Assembly (NCBI GenBank): GCA_934636465.1
Contig: CAKUAR010000018.1
Coordinates: forward strand, 1-43,458
DNA: 43,458 nt
DNA from: an uncultured Muribaculaceae bacterium
GTDB taxonomy: Bacteria; Bacteroidota; Bacteroidia; Bacteroidales; Muribaculaceae
Direction of reading: 5' to 3'
Shown here: one piece after another, positions 7,372 through 16,302 of the stretch
Position numbering within the stretch: the stretch's first letter is position 1
Layout: each line of letters opens with the position of its first letter
Program-made: the position numbers and the translations under genes
Notes under the pieces: model-generated
Database searches by the model: none
Seen by the model: the letters and a program-made list of their open reading frames with translations, nothing else
Told to the model about the DNA's origin: nothing

Positions 7372-9408
7372 TTATTGTACTTTTTGCCACCGCCAATCAC
7401 TTTTCCAGATGCAACGGTAGTTGAAGCGGCGGTTTGGCGCACTGTCGCCGTTAACGCACAGCGATATGGCATCTTTCAGGTCAGCAGGATTGTCGGCCCA
7501 GTGGAAATCAAACGTCAGCGAGTCGCCGCCAACGAGCTTCAGCAGTGCGCGTGGCACAGCTATCTCCATCTTGTTGCCCACCTGGGCATATTTCAGCGTG
7601 CCCACGTTCTTCCATGCCTTGCCGTTCCAGCGCATCAGCGTAGTCTCGTGGTCGCTCTTCACGCTCTTGTTCACCAGGTAGTCATAGCCGCACCAGCCGG
7701 TTTTGCTGTTCTTGTCGGCGTCAATCAGCAGGAGCATCCAGTTATTACCGCGCCAGTCAGTCATGGCATCGGCGGTCTCCACATAGAAATACACGTTGTT
7801 GTCGTCAACAGCAACCTTGCTGCTCACTATGTCGTTGCGGCCGCTGTTGTTCACATAGTGGTTGCCGCCATAGCCAGCATAATCGCGGTGCGCCACGTCG
7901 CCCTTGGTGTCATAATAGGTCACCTTCACGCCGTTCCAGTCGTCAAACTTGCCGTCTATAGCCACAGTCTTGGCTCCATGATTTTCCGGTATGGGGCGCA
8001 CGCCCTTGTAGCGGCGTATGTTCTCAGCCATCTGCATATAGTAATTGTCGGTGTAGCCGCCCTTCATTGGTGCCACCGTGCGGTTAAACTCGGCGTTGTA
8101 TTGGTCCACAAAATAATATGGCGAGTTTTTGCGGCCTAAGAAATCGCTCGGTCCGTTTGGCGAGCCGTCGGGAAACACACCGCCCTTAAACAGCCGTGCC
8201 GACCATTCATTCCAGTCGTTCACCAGCACAAAGTCGGGGTCGGCATGTATTGCCTCGTTCCAACGTTCCTGGAAATACACGCCCCACTCCACCGGATTTT
8301 TCACTTTCTTGCACAATGCCGGCACATATCCCCACGCCGGCACGTCACCGTTGCCGAGCACTGGCTCGCCAAACTCACGACTCCAGCTCTTGCCCACGCT
8401 CCACACCGCATGTTGCGCCGGAGTCACGGCATATTGCTCCAACCTGCCATTGTGGGTGGCGGCAAGCGAGTCGGGGTTCATGCCCTTCACCTTGGGGTCT
8501 TCCATTTCATAGCCATAGCACCAGCTGTCTTCCGTGCCCACATATCGCTTGCCACGCCACACATATTCGCCCCACCACATGTTGCGCATGGTGAAAAACG
8601 CCTTCACCTCCTTAGTGTAGTCCTCATAATACTCCTTGCAATAGTCAGGGTCGCCATAGTGCGGATTGGTCACGTCGATGGCAGCCTTGGGGTCGTAGTT
8701 CGGGTTGTGATGCTTGCGCAGACCAGAATTTGAGTCCTGCCACGGAGTCCGGTTGCACAGCAGTAGCGGTTTGCCGTCCCAGTAGAACCACAGGTCGCGA
8801 TAGCTGTTGGTCTTATAATATTTCTCATATATGCGCTGCACCACCGTAATCACCTCGCCGTTAAATGCCCAAAAGCACACCTTTGGCACCTTGTTGCCAG
8901 CCGCTTTCATTTTGCGCATTTCATTAAACAGAGCTTCCCACTCGTGCCAATAAAATATGGCGTTGGTGGCATCGAGTATCAGCACGTCAACGCCTGCGTC
9001 AGCAAGCATCGACAAGTCTTTCCTGATTATATATGGGTCACTGCTCAAGAAATAGCCGTCCTCTGGTTCGCCCCAGTGATATTCGCACTGCCCTGGCCAC
9101 TTGCTCAAATTTTTTGTAGCCCCGGCCGAGTCGGTCAGCACCTTGGTCACGTCGCGGTCATAATAGCCTTTGGGCAACTTGTCGTTGTGGGCAGCCTTGC
9201 CGTGCCATGTCACATAAAACATGCCCACCGTGCGGTTTTTGTCGGTTTTCACGCCGCCAGCCTCTTTAGCCGTTGGCATTTCGCGACCAAGACCGTCGGT
9301 TGCCACCCATGTGTCGGCTTGCAGGTCAGTTTCGCGAAGCGCGGCATCGGCTCCCACGCCTAAAGCAGCACACAACAGCGCCAATGCCAAAATTTTTTTT
9401 GTTGTCAT
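7372..9408 (-). CDS. Secreted GH99/GH71-like hydrolase with C-terminal CBM9-like domain (paralogue A)
   Basis: The 678-residue product begins with a signal peptide (MTTKKILALALLCAALGVGADA). Residues about 40-440 read as a TIM barrel of the GH99/GH71/WbsX-like group: VGMFYVTWHG near the start of the fold, YHWGEPEDGYF, a strand ADAGVDVLILDATNA, and LVNDWNEWSARLF with the Glu usually important for catalysis. Such enzymes act on alpha-linked polysaccharides outside the cytoplasm. Residues from about 482 (VAIDGKFDDW) form a CBM9-like sugar-binding sandwich. The protein ends SDWRWQKVQ, ten residues beyond its paralogue. It lies directly downstream of paralogue B, with a terminator-like hairpin only 15 nt before its ATG. 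The substrate is unknown, and the exact GH family assignment is tentative. Confidence 0.75.
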   Translation of the reverse strand: MTTKKILALALLCAALGVGADAALRETDLQADTWVATDGLGREMPTAKEAGGVKTDKNRTVGMFYVTWHGKAAHNDKLPKGYYDRDVTKVLTDSAGATKNLSKWPGQCEYHWGEPEDGYFLSSDPYIIRKDLSMLADAGVDVLILDATNAIFYWHEWEALFNEMRKMKAAGNKVPKVCFWAFNGEVITVVQRIYEKYYKTNSYRDLWFYWDGKPLLLCNRTPWQDSNSGLRKHHNPNYDPKAAIDVTNPHYGDPDYCKEYYEDYTKEVKAFFTMRNMWWGEYVWRGKRYVGTEDSWCYGYEMEDPKVKGMNPDSLAATHNGRLEQYAVTPAQHAVWSVGKSWSREFGEPVLGNGDVPAWGYVPALCKKVKNPVEWGVYFQERWNEAIHADPDFVLVNDWNEWSARLFKGGVFPDGSPNGPSDFLGRKNSPYYFVDQYNAEFNRTVAPMKGGYTDNYYMQMAENIRRYKGVRPIPENHGAKTVAIDGKFDDWNGVKVTYYDTKGDVAHRDYAGYGGNHYVNNSGRNDIVSSKVAVDDNNVYFYVETADAMTDWRGNNWMLLLIDADKNSKTGWCGYDYLVNKSVKSDHETTLMRWNGKAWKNVGTLKYAQVGNKMEIAVPRALLKLVGGDSLTFDFHWADNPADLKDAISLCVNGDSAPNRRFNYRCIWKSDWRWQKVQ
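7401..8070. repeat. Direct repeat, copy 1 (3' part of paralogue A), nearly identical to 9564-10233
   Basis: About 670 bp covering the CBM9-like domain matches the second copy at an offset of 2163 bp. Within it, about 7690-8000 shows no difference that I could find by eye. Upstream of this block the two genes diverge strongly. Confidence 0.9.
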
Positions 9409-9423
9409 TTTCTGTGTTTATAA

Positions 9424-9474
9424 CAAAAAATGCAATCCCAGTGCCGCAGCCTAAGCCTTCCACCAGGATTGCAT
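9424..9474 (-). terminator. Terminator or attenuator between the two hydrolase genes
   Basis: ATGCAATCC (9430-9438) and GGATTGCAT (9466-9474) form a 9-bp stem. On the minus strand TTTTTTG follows. The T-run ends about 15 nt before the ATG of paralogue A, leaving no room for a separate promoter after it. Confidence 0.7.
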
Positions 9475-9495
9475 ATTATCTTTCTTTTTTGAGCG

Positions 9496-9528
9496 TTGCC
9501 CGTCAGCACACTAAACACTGCTGGGCAA
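9496..9528 (-). other. Second hairpin in the hydrolase intergenic region
   Basis: TTGCCCAGCA and TGCTGACGGGCAA (minus strand) pair with a single bulge around a 10-nt loop. No T-run follows, so it is more likely an RNA-processing or stabilising hairpin at the 3' end of the paralogue B message than a terminator. Confidence 0.5.
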
Positions 9529-9558
9529 TCAGCATCATTTCTCTTGCGCTGTCAAATA

Positions 9559-11592
9559 TCACTTTTTCCAGATGCAACGGTAGTTGAAGCGGCGGTTTGG
9601 CGCGCTGTCGCCGTTAACGCACAGCGATATGGCATCTTTCAGGCCAGCAGGATTGTCGGCCCAGTGGAAATCAAACGTCAGCGAGTCGCCGCCCACGAGC
9701 TTCAGCAGCGCGCGTGGCACGGCTATCTCCATTTTGTTACCCACCTGGGCATATTTCAGCGTACCCACGCTCTTCCATGCCTTGCCGTTCCAACGCATCA
9801 GCGTGGTCTCGTGGTCGCTCTTCACGCTCTTGTTCACCAGGTAGTCATAGCCGCACCAGCCGGTTTTGCTGTTCTTGTCGGCGTCAATCAGCAGGAGCAT
9901 CCAGTTATTACCGCGCCAGTCAGTCATGGCATCGGCGGTCTCCACATAGAAATACACGTTGTTGTCGTCAACAGCAACCTTGCTGCTCACTATGTCGTTG
10001 CGGCCGCTGTTGTTCACATAGTGGTTGCCGCCATAGCCAGCATAATCGCGGTGCGCCACGTCGCCCTTGGTGTCATAATAGGTCACCTTCACGCCGTTCC
10101 AGTCGTCAAACTTGCCGTCTATAGCCACAGTCTTGGCTCCATGATTTTCCGGTATGGGGCGCACACCCTTATAGCGGCGTATGTTCTCTGCCATCTGCAT
10201 ATAATAGTTGTCGGTGTAGCCGCCCTTCATTGGCGAGATTGTGCGGTTAAACTCGGCGTTGTATTGATCCACAAAATAGAATGGGTTTTTACGGCCAAGG
10301 AATTCAGTTGGTCCGCCTGCCACTCCGTCAGGGAACTTGCCCGATGTGTAGCGGCCTGCTGTCCACTCGTTCCAGTCGTTGAGGTAGATAAACTTAGGGT
10401 CGCTCTTCAAAGCCTCGTTCCAGCGGTCTTGGAAATATATACCCCAAGCCACAGGGTCTTTGACCTTTTTGCCCAATGCCGGCACGTATGCCTCGGCTGG
10501 CATGTCATATTTGTCGAGTTTAGGCTCTCCGCCATCACGGCTCCAGCACTTGCCGACTATCGACATTGGGTGTTGTGCAGGCGTCACCGCAGCCTCTTCT
10601 GGCTCGCCTTTGTGATATGCCACCAGTGAGTCCGGGTTCATCTTTTTCACTGCGTCGTCACACATATCATAACCAAAGCTCCAGTTGTCCTCTGTGCCCA
10701 CATAGCGTTTGTCGTTCCACTTATAGTAACCCCACCACATGTTGCGCATTGTGAAGAAGTCTTTCACCTCCTTGGTGTAGTCCTCATAATACTCCTTGCA
10801 GTAGTCTGGGTCGCCATAGTGCGGATTGGTCACGTCGGTGGCAGCCTTGGGGTCGTAGTTGGGGTTTTTGTGTTTCTTTATGCCGTGGTTGGCGTCAACC
10901 ATAGGCGTCATGTTGCACAGCAGCAGTGGCTTGCCGTCCCAGTAGAACCACAGGTCGCGATAGCTGTTGGTCTTGTAGAATTTCTCATACAACTGTTGCA
11001 CCACTGTTATGGCATTGCCGTTAAACGACCAAAAGCAGAACTTGGGCACCTTGTTGCCTTCGGCCTTCATTTCACGCATTGTCTTAAACAGTGCGTCCCA
11101 CTCGCTCCAATACATTGCCGCATTGGTCACGTCGAGTATCAGCACATCAACGCCTGCGTCGGCAAGCATCGACAGGTCTTTTCTTATCACATAGCGGTCT
11201 TTGCTCAAGAAATAGCCGTTCTCAGGCTCGCCCCAGTGATATGTGCCGCCGCCATGCCATGCCGGGTCTTTGTCGTTGAGTCGTGCATTTGGCGATTCGT
11301 GCAACACGCGGTCCACGTCATGAAAGTATTCGCCCTTTTTGCGGTTCTTTTCATGCTTGCCGTCGTCGTGCCAAGTGATATAGAATATGCCCACCGTGCG
11401 GTCTTTGTCGGTTTTCACGTTGCCCACCTCTTTAGCCGTGGGCATTTCGCGGCCAAGGCCGTCAGTTGCCACCCATGTGTCACTGAAAATGTCGTCCACT
11501 TCCTGCGGCACAGGCACTTCGCGCGCACCAGCCATTGCCGTAACACCCATCACGCTACCCAGGGCCACTGTCGCCAATTTCTTAAATCTCAT
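9559..11592 (-). CDS. Secreted GH99/GH71-like hydrolase with C-terminal CBM9-like domain (paralogue B)
   Basis: The 677-residue tandem paralogue of the product at 7372-9408 has the same layout: a signal peptide (to about residue 23), the catalytic-type barrel with YHWGEPENGYF and YLNDWNEWTAGRY, and the CBM9-like domain from about residue 489, ending CIWKK. The barrel halves differ at many positions (for instance the loop after VLH and the region around residues 300-420), so the two may have different substrates or linkage preferences. The C-terminal domains are almost the same. It is the promoter-proximal gene of the pair, and a terminator-like hairpin separates the two. The closest clear neighbour in function is the other secreted protein at 4110-7241. 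No SusC/SusD pair is in the window. Confidence 0.75.
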   Translation of the reverse strand: MRFKKLATVALGSVMGVTAMAGAREVPVPQEVDDIFSDTWVATDGLGREMPTAKEVGNVKTDKDRTVGIFYITWHDDGKHEKNRKKGEYFHDVDRVLHESPNARLNDKDPAWHGGGTYHWGEPENGYFLSKDRYVIRKDLSMLADAGVDVLILDVTNAAMYWSEWDALFKTMREMKAEGNKVPKFCFWSFNGNAITVVQQLYEKFYKTNSYRDLWFYWDGKPLLLCNMTPMVDANHGIKKHKNPNYDPKAATDVTNPHYGDPDYCKEYYEDYTKEVKDFFTMRNMWWGYYKWNDKRYVGTEDNWSFGYDMCDDAVKKMNPDSLVAYHKGEPEEAAVTPAQHPMSIVGKCWSRDGGEPKLDKYDMPAEAYVPALGKKVKDPVAWGIYFQDRWNEALKSDPKFIYLNDWNEWTAGRYTSGKFPDGVAGGPTEFLGRKNPFYFVDQYNAEFNRTISPMKGGYTDNYYMQMAENIRRYKGVRPIPENHGAKTVAIDGKFDDWNGVKVTYYDTKGDVAHRDYAGYGGNHYVNNSGRNDIVSSKVAVDDNNVYFYVETADAMTDWRGNNWMLLLIDADKNSKTGWCGYDYLVNKSVKSDHETTLMRWNGKAWKSVGTLKYAQVGNKMEIAVPRALLKLVGGDSLTFDFHWADNPAGLKDAISLCVNGDSAPNRRFNYRCIWKK
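9564..10233. repeat. Direct repeat, copy 2 (3' part of paralogue B)
   Basis: Partner of 7401-8070. Only scattered single-base differences are seen, for example K-N-V versus K-S-V and P-A-D-L versus P-A-G-L in protein. Confidence 0.9.
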
Positions 11593-11747
11593 TTTTCTTG
11601 TTTTTCTTTTTGTTAATAATATTCGATTTGGTCTGTTCAGTCGTCAGACAAAAAACCTTATTTGGGTTTAAAGTTAGGCATTATTAGGCACCTTGGCAAG
11701 ATTTTTGTTATATTTGCTTTTAGATAAATTTCAATTTCGCACACACA

Positions 11748-12974
11748 ATGGAAATCACTATCAAGGACTTTATGCTCATGCAGCCCAACTACCCCAAGGT
11801 GGTTGAGACCGACAAATACTATATCGCACTCGGCATGCACCTGGCCAAACTTTGGGACAACTCCCACCGGTTTCTGTCGCTGCCCGACGACACACGCAAA
11901 AAAATCGTGCTTGCCGTGATGGGCTATTTTCAAGACATTGTGGCCGACTCCGGCCTGTGGCGGGCTTTCGTCACCATGCACAAAAACCTGTATGGCAAGC
12001 CACTGCCATTCTATCCCGTGACCGACGACTATGTGGAGTTTGAGCTCAACCCCGAGGACTTGCAGTTCATAATCTGGTATGTGATTGAGGGGCAGACCTG
12101 CGACAACGGACTCACTTCGCCTTTCGACCCCGACATCGTGTGGCTGGCGCAACTGTTCTACAAGGCTCTCGACAAGGTGTATATCGACGCTCCCACGCCA
12201 GTGGAGTATAACGTGGTCACAGGCATCGACCCCGACGACATCGACGACGTTAACCGCATCTACACGCTAAGCAAGTGGCTGTTCTATAACAGCTACCTCA
12301 TGCCTCATGCCGCCAAGGTGGCAATAAGCGCAGCCATGACCGAGGCTCGCAGCATAATGCAGAGCAAGCGCCACACAGAGGACCGCGCCGACCGCCTATC
12401 CGACCTATCAGACCGCACCATGCTCAACAACCCCACAGGGCCTCTGTCGCTCACCGTGGGGCAGTGGATTGAGCTCATTGCCAGCAACAAGCTACCCGAC
12501 CCCAAGCCGCAGCAAGCCTCTGCCGCCAAACCCCACAAATTCTACACTCAGTTTGTCAACGCCACCGGGGGCAAGGAGATTGCTTTCTTCGACGGTTATC
12601 CTGCCCTTGAGCAGTTTCTCATAGAGCAAATGGGCTGGGACGACGACCCCGACGGCATATTTCCCAGCATGCGCAGCTGCCGCAACTTCGTGATTCTTGC
12701 CAACCACGACAAGGGTATTCTTGTGGCACCCGATGTGGCCCAATGCATATCTCACCCCGACAACCCACTCTACGACAAAGCCATTGCCGCCCGCGAGGCC
12801 TACAAGCTCGTCACCGACTATGGCCACACGCCCATCGACCTCGTGCGCTACTTGTTTGACCACGACATGCTGCCCGACGCTGTGCTGCCTGGCGACGACT
12901 CCGGCCGTCTGCTGCTCGACAACTGGGACTTCCTTGCCAGACTTTACCAGCAAGGCTTCTACAACGGCGACTGA
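11748..12974 (+). CDS. Cytoplasmic protein of unknown function (possibly DUF3843-like)
   Basis: The 408-residue product has no signal peptide or membrane segment and is acidic with many aromatic residues. It starts MEITIKDFMLMQPNYPK and ends QQGFYNGD. The length and opening resemble a Bacteroidota-restricted family that I associate with DUF3843, but I hold that loosely. No catalytic motif is apparent. A probable linker rich in P, K, Q and A (about residues 250-262) splits it into an N-terminal helical part and a C-terminal part with FFDGYPALEQFL. It is divergent from the hydrolase genes and is followed after 110 bp by the SIMPL gene. A TATATTTG at about 11713 could be its -7 element. Confidence 0.6.
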   Translation: MEITIKDFMLMQPNYPKVVETDKYYIALGMHLAKLWDNSHRFLSLPDDTRKKIVLAVMGYFQDIVADSGLWRAFVTMHKNLYGKPLPFYPVTDDYVEFELNPEDLQFIIWYVIEGQTCDNGLTSPFDPDIVWLAQLFYKALDKVYIDAPTPVEYNVVTGIDPDDIDDVNRIYTLSKWLFYNSYLMPHAAKVAISAAMTEARSIMQSKRHTEDRADRLSDLSDRTMLNNPTGPLSLTVGQWIELIASNKLPDPKPQQASAAKPHKFYTQFVNATGGKEIAFFDGYPALEQFLIEQMGWDDDPDGIFPSMRSCRNFVILANHDKGILVAPDVAQCISHPDNPLYDKAIAAREAYKLVTDYGHTPIDLVRYLFDHDMLPDAVLPGDDSGRLLLDNWDFLARLYQQGFYNGD

Positions 12975-13084
12975 CCGCCAGGGTGCGCATTTTTCAGCCA
13001 CGGCGGTTAAACCTCCACCTGTTATTATTATCTAACCGATATACAAACACGAGTAAATCTTAACCCACTAAAAAACTCAACATT

Positions 13085-13792
13085 ATGGACAAAAAAAGAA
13101 ATTGGGTCATCGAGTCTGCCATAATAGCTGTGGCAATCGTAGTTTTAGGCCTTAGCCTCAAGGGCGGCATCGACGATTTCGTCAACAAAGACCGCAAAGT
13201 CACCGTCAAAGGACTTGCCGAAATGGAAGTGCCAGCCAACAAGGTCACCTGGCCCATCGTCACCAAGCAGACCGGCAACAACATGCCGGCCCTCTATGCG
13301 AGTGTCAACCACACGGCCTCCACCATCAAGGCCTATTTGAAAAGCAATGGCATAAGCGACAAAGAAATCAGCGTCAACGCGCCGCAAGTGACCGATGCCT
13401 GGGCCAACGCCTATGGTTCCGACCGCCCCACAGACCGCTACGTTGTCACTTCGGTCATCACTGTCACCTCCACCAAAGTTGACAAAGTGCGCAGCATTAT
13501 GGCGCGCCAGGGCGAACTGCTCAACCAGGGCATTGCCATAGTTGACGACTACAACAACAGCGTGACCTATGAGTACACGTCTTTCCAGAAAATCAAGCCC
13601 GAAATGATGGACAAGGCCATTGAGAACGCACAGCAAACCGCCGAGCAGTTTGCCAAAAAGAGCGGCAGCAAGCTCAACAAGATTGAGTCGGCAGGTCAAG
13701 GACAGTTTGAAATCACATCTCGCGACCAATACACGCCCTACATCAAGTCGCTGCGCGTGGTCACAACCGTCACCTATTCGCTCAAGGACTAA
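13085..13792 (+). CDS. SIMPL-domain (DUF541) periplasmic protein
   Basis: The 235-residue protein has an uncleaved or signal-like N-terminal hydrophobic segment (residues about 8-25, WVIESAIIAVAIVVLGLSL) and then the SIMPL/DUF541 domain. VTVKGLAEMEVPANKVTWPI is the typical first strand, and the end SLRVVTTVTYSLKD is also typical. Members of the family (E. coli YggE is one) form ring-like oligomers in the periplasm and are linked to oxidative-stress tolerance, but the molecular role is unclear. It probably shares a transcript with the lipoprotein 73 bp downstream. No anomaly seen. Confidence 0.88.
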   Translation: MDKKRNWVIESAIIAVAIVVLGLSLKGGIDDFVNKDRKVTVKGLAEMEVPANKVTWPIVTKQTGNNMPALYASVNHTASTIKAYLKSNGISDKEISVNAPQVTDAWANAYGSDRPTDRYVVTSVITVTSTKVDKVRSIMARQGELLNQGIAIVDDYNNSVTYEYTSFQKIKPEMMDKAIENAQQTAEQFAKKSGSKLNKIESAGQGQFEITSRDQYTPYIKSLRVVTTVTYSLKD

Positions 13793-13865
13793 TCTGGCAC
13801 AGCCTCACTTGCCGCCTGCCACAGGCTGAAACAATAATAAACTAAAAAAGCATACACATTTCACA

Positions 13866-14348
13866 ATGACAAGCAAAACATCATTACTGGCTCTCGCCCT
13901 GCTCGTGACCACATCGCTCACCGGCTGCAAAGAGAATTACTCCAACGGCGAGAAAGTGGGCAACCTCATAGAGTTCACCAGCAAAGGCGTGATTTGGGAC
14001 TCTTGGGAAGGCCGGCTCAACCTCACCCAAACCGGCATGAACACCAGCGGAGAGCCATTCCCATTTAGTTTCGACAACGACCGCGACGACCAAGACTCGC
14101 TCATCAACCTCATGAAGCAAGCCCAAGTGGAGGGCTGGAAGCTGAAAATACGCTACCACGAAACTTGGGGGTTCAAAAATTTCTGGCAAAACCGTGGCGA
14201 GACCGACTATTTCGTTGACGACGTGACGGTGCTCGACAAAGACTTTGCCAACGTGTCTAAGCGGTTCAACAGCCAGCAGCAGGGGCATGTAATCGACACC
14301 GTTTTTGTGGTTATCGATAAGTCAGAACTTCTCAACCACAAGAAGTAA
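13866..14348 (+). CDS. Small lipoprotein of unknown function
   Basis: The 160-residue product begins MTSKTSLLALALLVTTSLTG followed by Cys21, a lipobox for lipid attachment. The mature part starts KENYSNGEKVGNLIEFTSKG and contains EGRLNLTQTG, a pattern I have seen in small Bacteroidota lipoproteins that bear a phage-like or stress-induced beta domain, but I cannot name the family. The end is charged (IDKSELLNHKK). It follows the SIMPL gene in the same direction, so an envelope-stress role is plausible by context only. A strong inverted repeat starts 20 bp after the stop. Confidence 0.7.
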   Translation: MTSKTSLLALALLVTTSLTGCKENYSNGEKVGNLIEFTSKGVIWDSWEGRLNLTQTGMNTSGEPFPFSFDNDRDDQDSLINLMKQAQVEGWKLKIRYHETWGFKNFWQNRGETDYFVDDVTVLDKDFANVSKRFNSQQQGHVIDTVFVVIDKSELLNHKK

Positions 14349-14367
14349 TCCTCACACATACACACAC

Positions 14368-14402
14368 TGTGGGCTGCATCAGCATTTCCGATGCAGCCCA
14401 CA
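14368..14402. terminator. Strong inverted repeat between convergent genes, probable bidirectional terminator
   Basis: TGTGGGCTGCATC and GATGCAGCCCACA form a perfect 13-bp stem with a 9-nt loop. It lies between two convergent stop codons (14348 and 14439). The T-tracts are weak on both sides (ACTCTTCTATTATTTT on plus), so efficiency is uncertain. Confidence 0.7.
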
Positions 14403-14438
14403 ACTCTTCTATTATTTTGCCATCACTTTGCGGCAGCC

Positions 14439-16001
14439 TTATCTCACGGCCACCTTCTTGCATTTATCGGCCACTCTCACCACATACACGCCCGGCTGCG
14501 CCTCTATGCTCACGTCGCTTGCCGATGCCGAGGCATACACCAACCGGCCGCTCATGGCATACACTGCCAGTTGCTTGCCGTCGGCACCGCTTATGCTTAT
14601 CGTGCCCTTGCCGCCCACGGCTTTCCACTCGGCATTGTCGTCAATCTCAGCCACCGCCGAGTAGCCCACAAAGTCGCTGCACTCAGCTATCTGCGTAAAT
14701 TTAATTCCGTCGTCTTCATAACTTGTCTCAAAACGTCTCATGGCGTTGCTGTCAAACACATAAGCATGTACGCTTCTTCCTGTAAGCAAGTTCTGTCCCT
14801 GCTGTAGCAAGTCAAAATCCTCAAAATTCATAATGCCAATGCCTGTGAGTTTATACAGATAGTCGGGCAGCTGCGACACCTCGCGGTAGCTCTCACATGT
14901 CGGCTGTTCATCGTCATCGCCCTCAAGCGTTATGAAATCAAAACTTCCCTTGTCGTCAATCGGCACATATCTATATGTCAGGCTTTCATTCCCATAGTCT
15001 ATGTCATATCGCAGCCCATTCCCTTCGTGAGTTGCCACAACCGGAATCGTGTCGGGCTCTTCACCGTCGGCAAAAACCACCTTAAAGCTGGCCACGTCGT
15101 TCTTGTCGGTATTCAGATAGTTGAGAAACAGCCCCAACGGGCAATCGTCGTCATTAACAAAGCCCATGTGCGTGGTTGTCAAATCCATGCCGTTAAATTC
15201 ATCGAATGTGGTGAATTTATTCCATTTTATGTCAACGAAATTGGCTATTCCCTTTGATGAGCCAAAACCACCACTTTCAGGAGTTGAAAAACTATACGAC
15301 ACCGTCTTTGGTGCGCCATTGGCATCACTTTCCATAACAATAAACCCCTTCATGCTTGCGTCCATAGCATTGTTTTGGCTTGAGCGTGCATCAAAAAGTA
15401 GCACCGCTGGTCGCTCTGCGTATTTTCCCACTTCAATCACTAATTGTTCCTTATTCCATTCGCCATTATAATGCTTCACGATGTCTGCCATGCTCAAGAG
15501 CCGACCGTCCTCAGAATAAGAAAACTCTAATTTTCCCACATACCTGTTCACAGTGTCACGATAAAAGTCCACATCATAGGTCATGTAGTCCACACTGCTC
15601 ACCAGTCCGGCATCGTTGTATGCAAACGTCAGTGTGTCGGTCAGTCCGGCAAATGTCTTGTCACCCCAAGTCTCGTCACTTGCCTCACGCACACACTTCA
15701 CAAGACGCCCAAAACTGTCATATTCCAAGTGGCACAGCACAGTCTTTGTGGTGTCAGTCACAACAGTAGCGTCATCGCTTTGCGTTATTGCCTGCCGCCT
15801 TTGCCCTATGTTAATCAGTTTCACCGTCTTTGGCAATGCGCATTTGGCTTCCACCCTCGCCCCATTGCTGCTAATGCTGTAACTCGTTCTGTTTGCCAGT
15901 CGCGCCAAGCGTTGCGCGTCTTTCATGCTCACACCGCTTGCACCGGCCACCAAGCAGCACAGGCTAACGCCAACTGCCGCCATTGCTAAAATTTTCTTCA
16001 T
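14439..16001 (-). CDS. Secreted protein of unknown function with type IX-like C-terminal domain
   Basis: The 520-residue protein has a signal peptide (MKKILAMAAVGVSLCCLVAGASG). Its body contains repeated motifs such as LEYDSFGRLVKCVREA, LTFAYNDAGLVSSVDYM and FSYSEDGRLLSM, which resemble RHS/YD-type beta strands common in Bacteroidota surface proteins. The last 70 residues (LAVYAMSGRLVYAS, then GVYVVRVADKCKKVAVR) match the usual layout of a type A sorting domain for type IX secretion. It therefore probably reaches the cell surface or the medium. No enzyme motif is seen. It is convergent with the lipoprotein gene and lies downstream of secA, with two terminators in between. Confidence 0.75.
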   Translation of the reverse strand: MKKILAMAAVGVSLCCLVAGASGVSMKDAQRLARLANRTSYSISSNGARVEAKCALPKTVKLINIGQRRQAITQSDDATVVTDTTKTVLCHLEYDSFGRLVKCVREASDETWGDKTFAGLTDTLTFAYNDAGLVSSVDYMTYDVDFYRDTVNRYVGKLEFSYSEDGRLLSMADIVKHYNGEWNKEQLVIEVGKYAERPAVLLFDARSSQNNAMDASMKGFIVMESDANGAPKTVSYSFSTPESGGFGSSKGIANFVDIKWNKFTTFDEFNGMDLTTTHMGFVNDDDCPLGLFLNYLNTDKNDVASFKVVFADGEEPDTIPVVATHEGNGLRYDIDYGNESLTYRYVPIDDKGSFDFITLEGDDDEQPTCESYREVSQLPDYLYKLTGIGIMNFEDFDLLQQGQNLLTGRSVHAYVFDSNAMRRFETSYEDDGIKFTQIAECSDFVGYSAVAEIDDNAEWKAVGGKGTISISGADGKQLAVYAMSGRLVYASASASDVSIEAQPGVYVVRVADKCKKVAVR

Positions 16002-16146
16002 CTTGTTTTCTTTAATATGTTTTTCTGTTAATACTGCTCCATGTTACTTTCAGCATTGCTTTCGTCTTTGCATTTGGTTCGGCATTTGCTTTTAGTTTTG
16101 CTTTAACTTTTGCATTTGTAAAATTACACCCACCAAAGCTCTGCAA

Positions 16147-16193
16147 ACAAAAAAAACGCGTGGTATTTGCTCTCACCACACCAAATACCACGC
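16147..16193 (-). terminator. Second (distal) terminator downstream of secA
   Basis: GCGTGGTATTTG (16158-16169) and CAAATACCACGC (16182-16193) form a 12-bp stem. On the minus strand TTTTTTTTGTTTG follows. It lies 40 bp beyond the first terminator. Confidence 0.8.
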
Positions 16194-16230
16194 CCTCTTC
16201 CCCACACAAAAACCACTTTCCACACCCACA

Positions 16231-16268
16231 AACAAAAAAGGTGGCTGTGTCGTCGTGACACAGCCACC
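16231..16268 (-). terminator. First terminator downstream of secA
   Basis: GGTGGCTGTGTC (16240-16251) and GACACAGCCACC (16257-16268) form a perfect 12-bp stem with a 5-nt loop, followed on the minus strand by TTTTTTGTTTG. It is 35 bp after the secA stop. Confidence 0.92.
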
Positions 16269-16302
16269 TCATTGCTATAGATTCTGGTAAAACTCTAATT
16301 CA

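Noticed and set aside
7375..8139. Long plus-strand frame antisense to hydrolase A
   Set aside because: A GC-rich mirror of a real gene, rich in H, V, A and R, repeated at 9496-10629 because the genes are duplicates. No start signal or family match.
16012..16272. Minus-strand frame of 86 codons after secA
   Set aside because: It spans both secA terminators and its sequence is repetitive K/A/N; no protein-like features.
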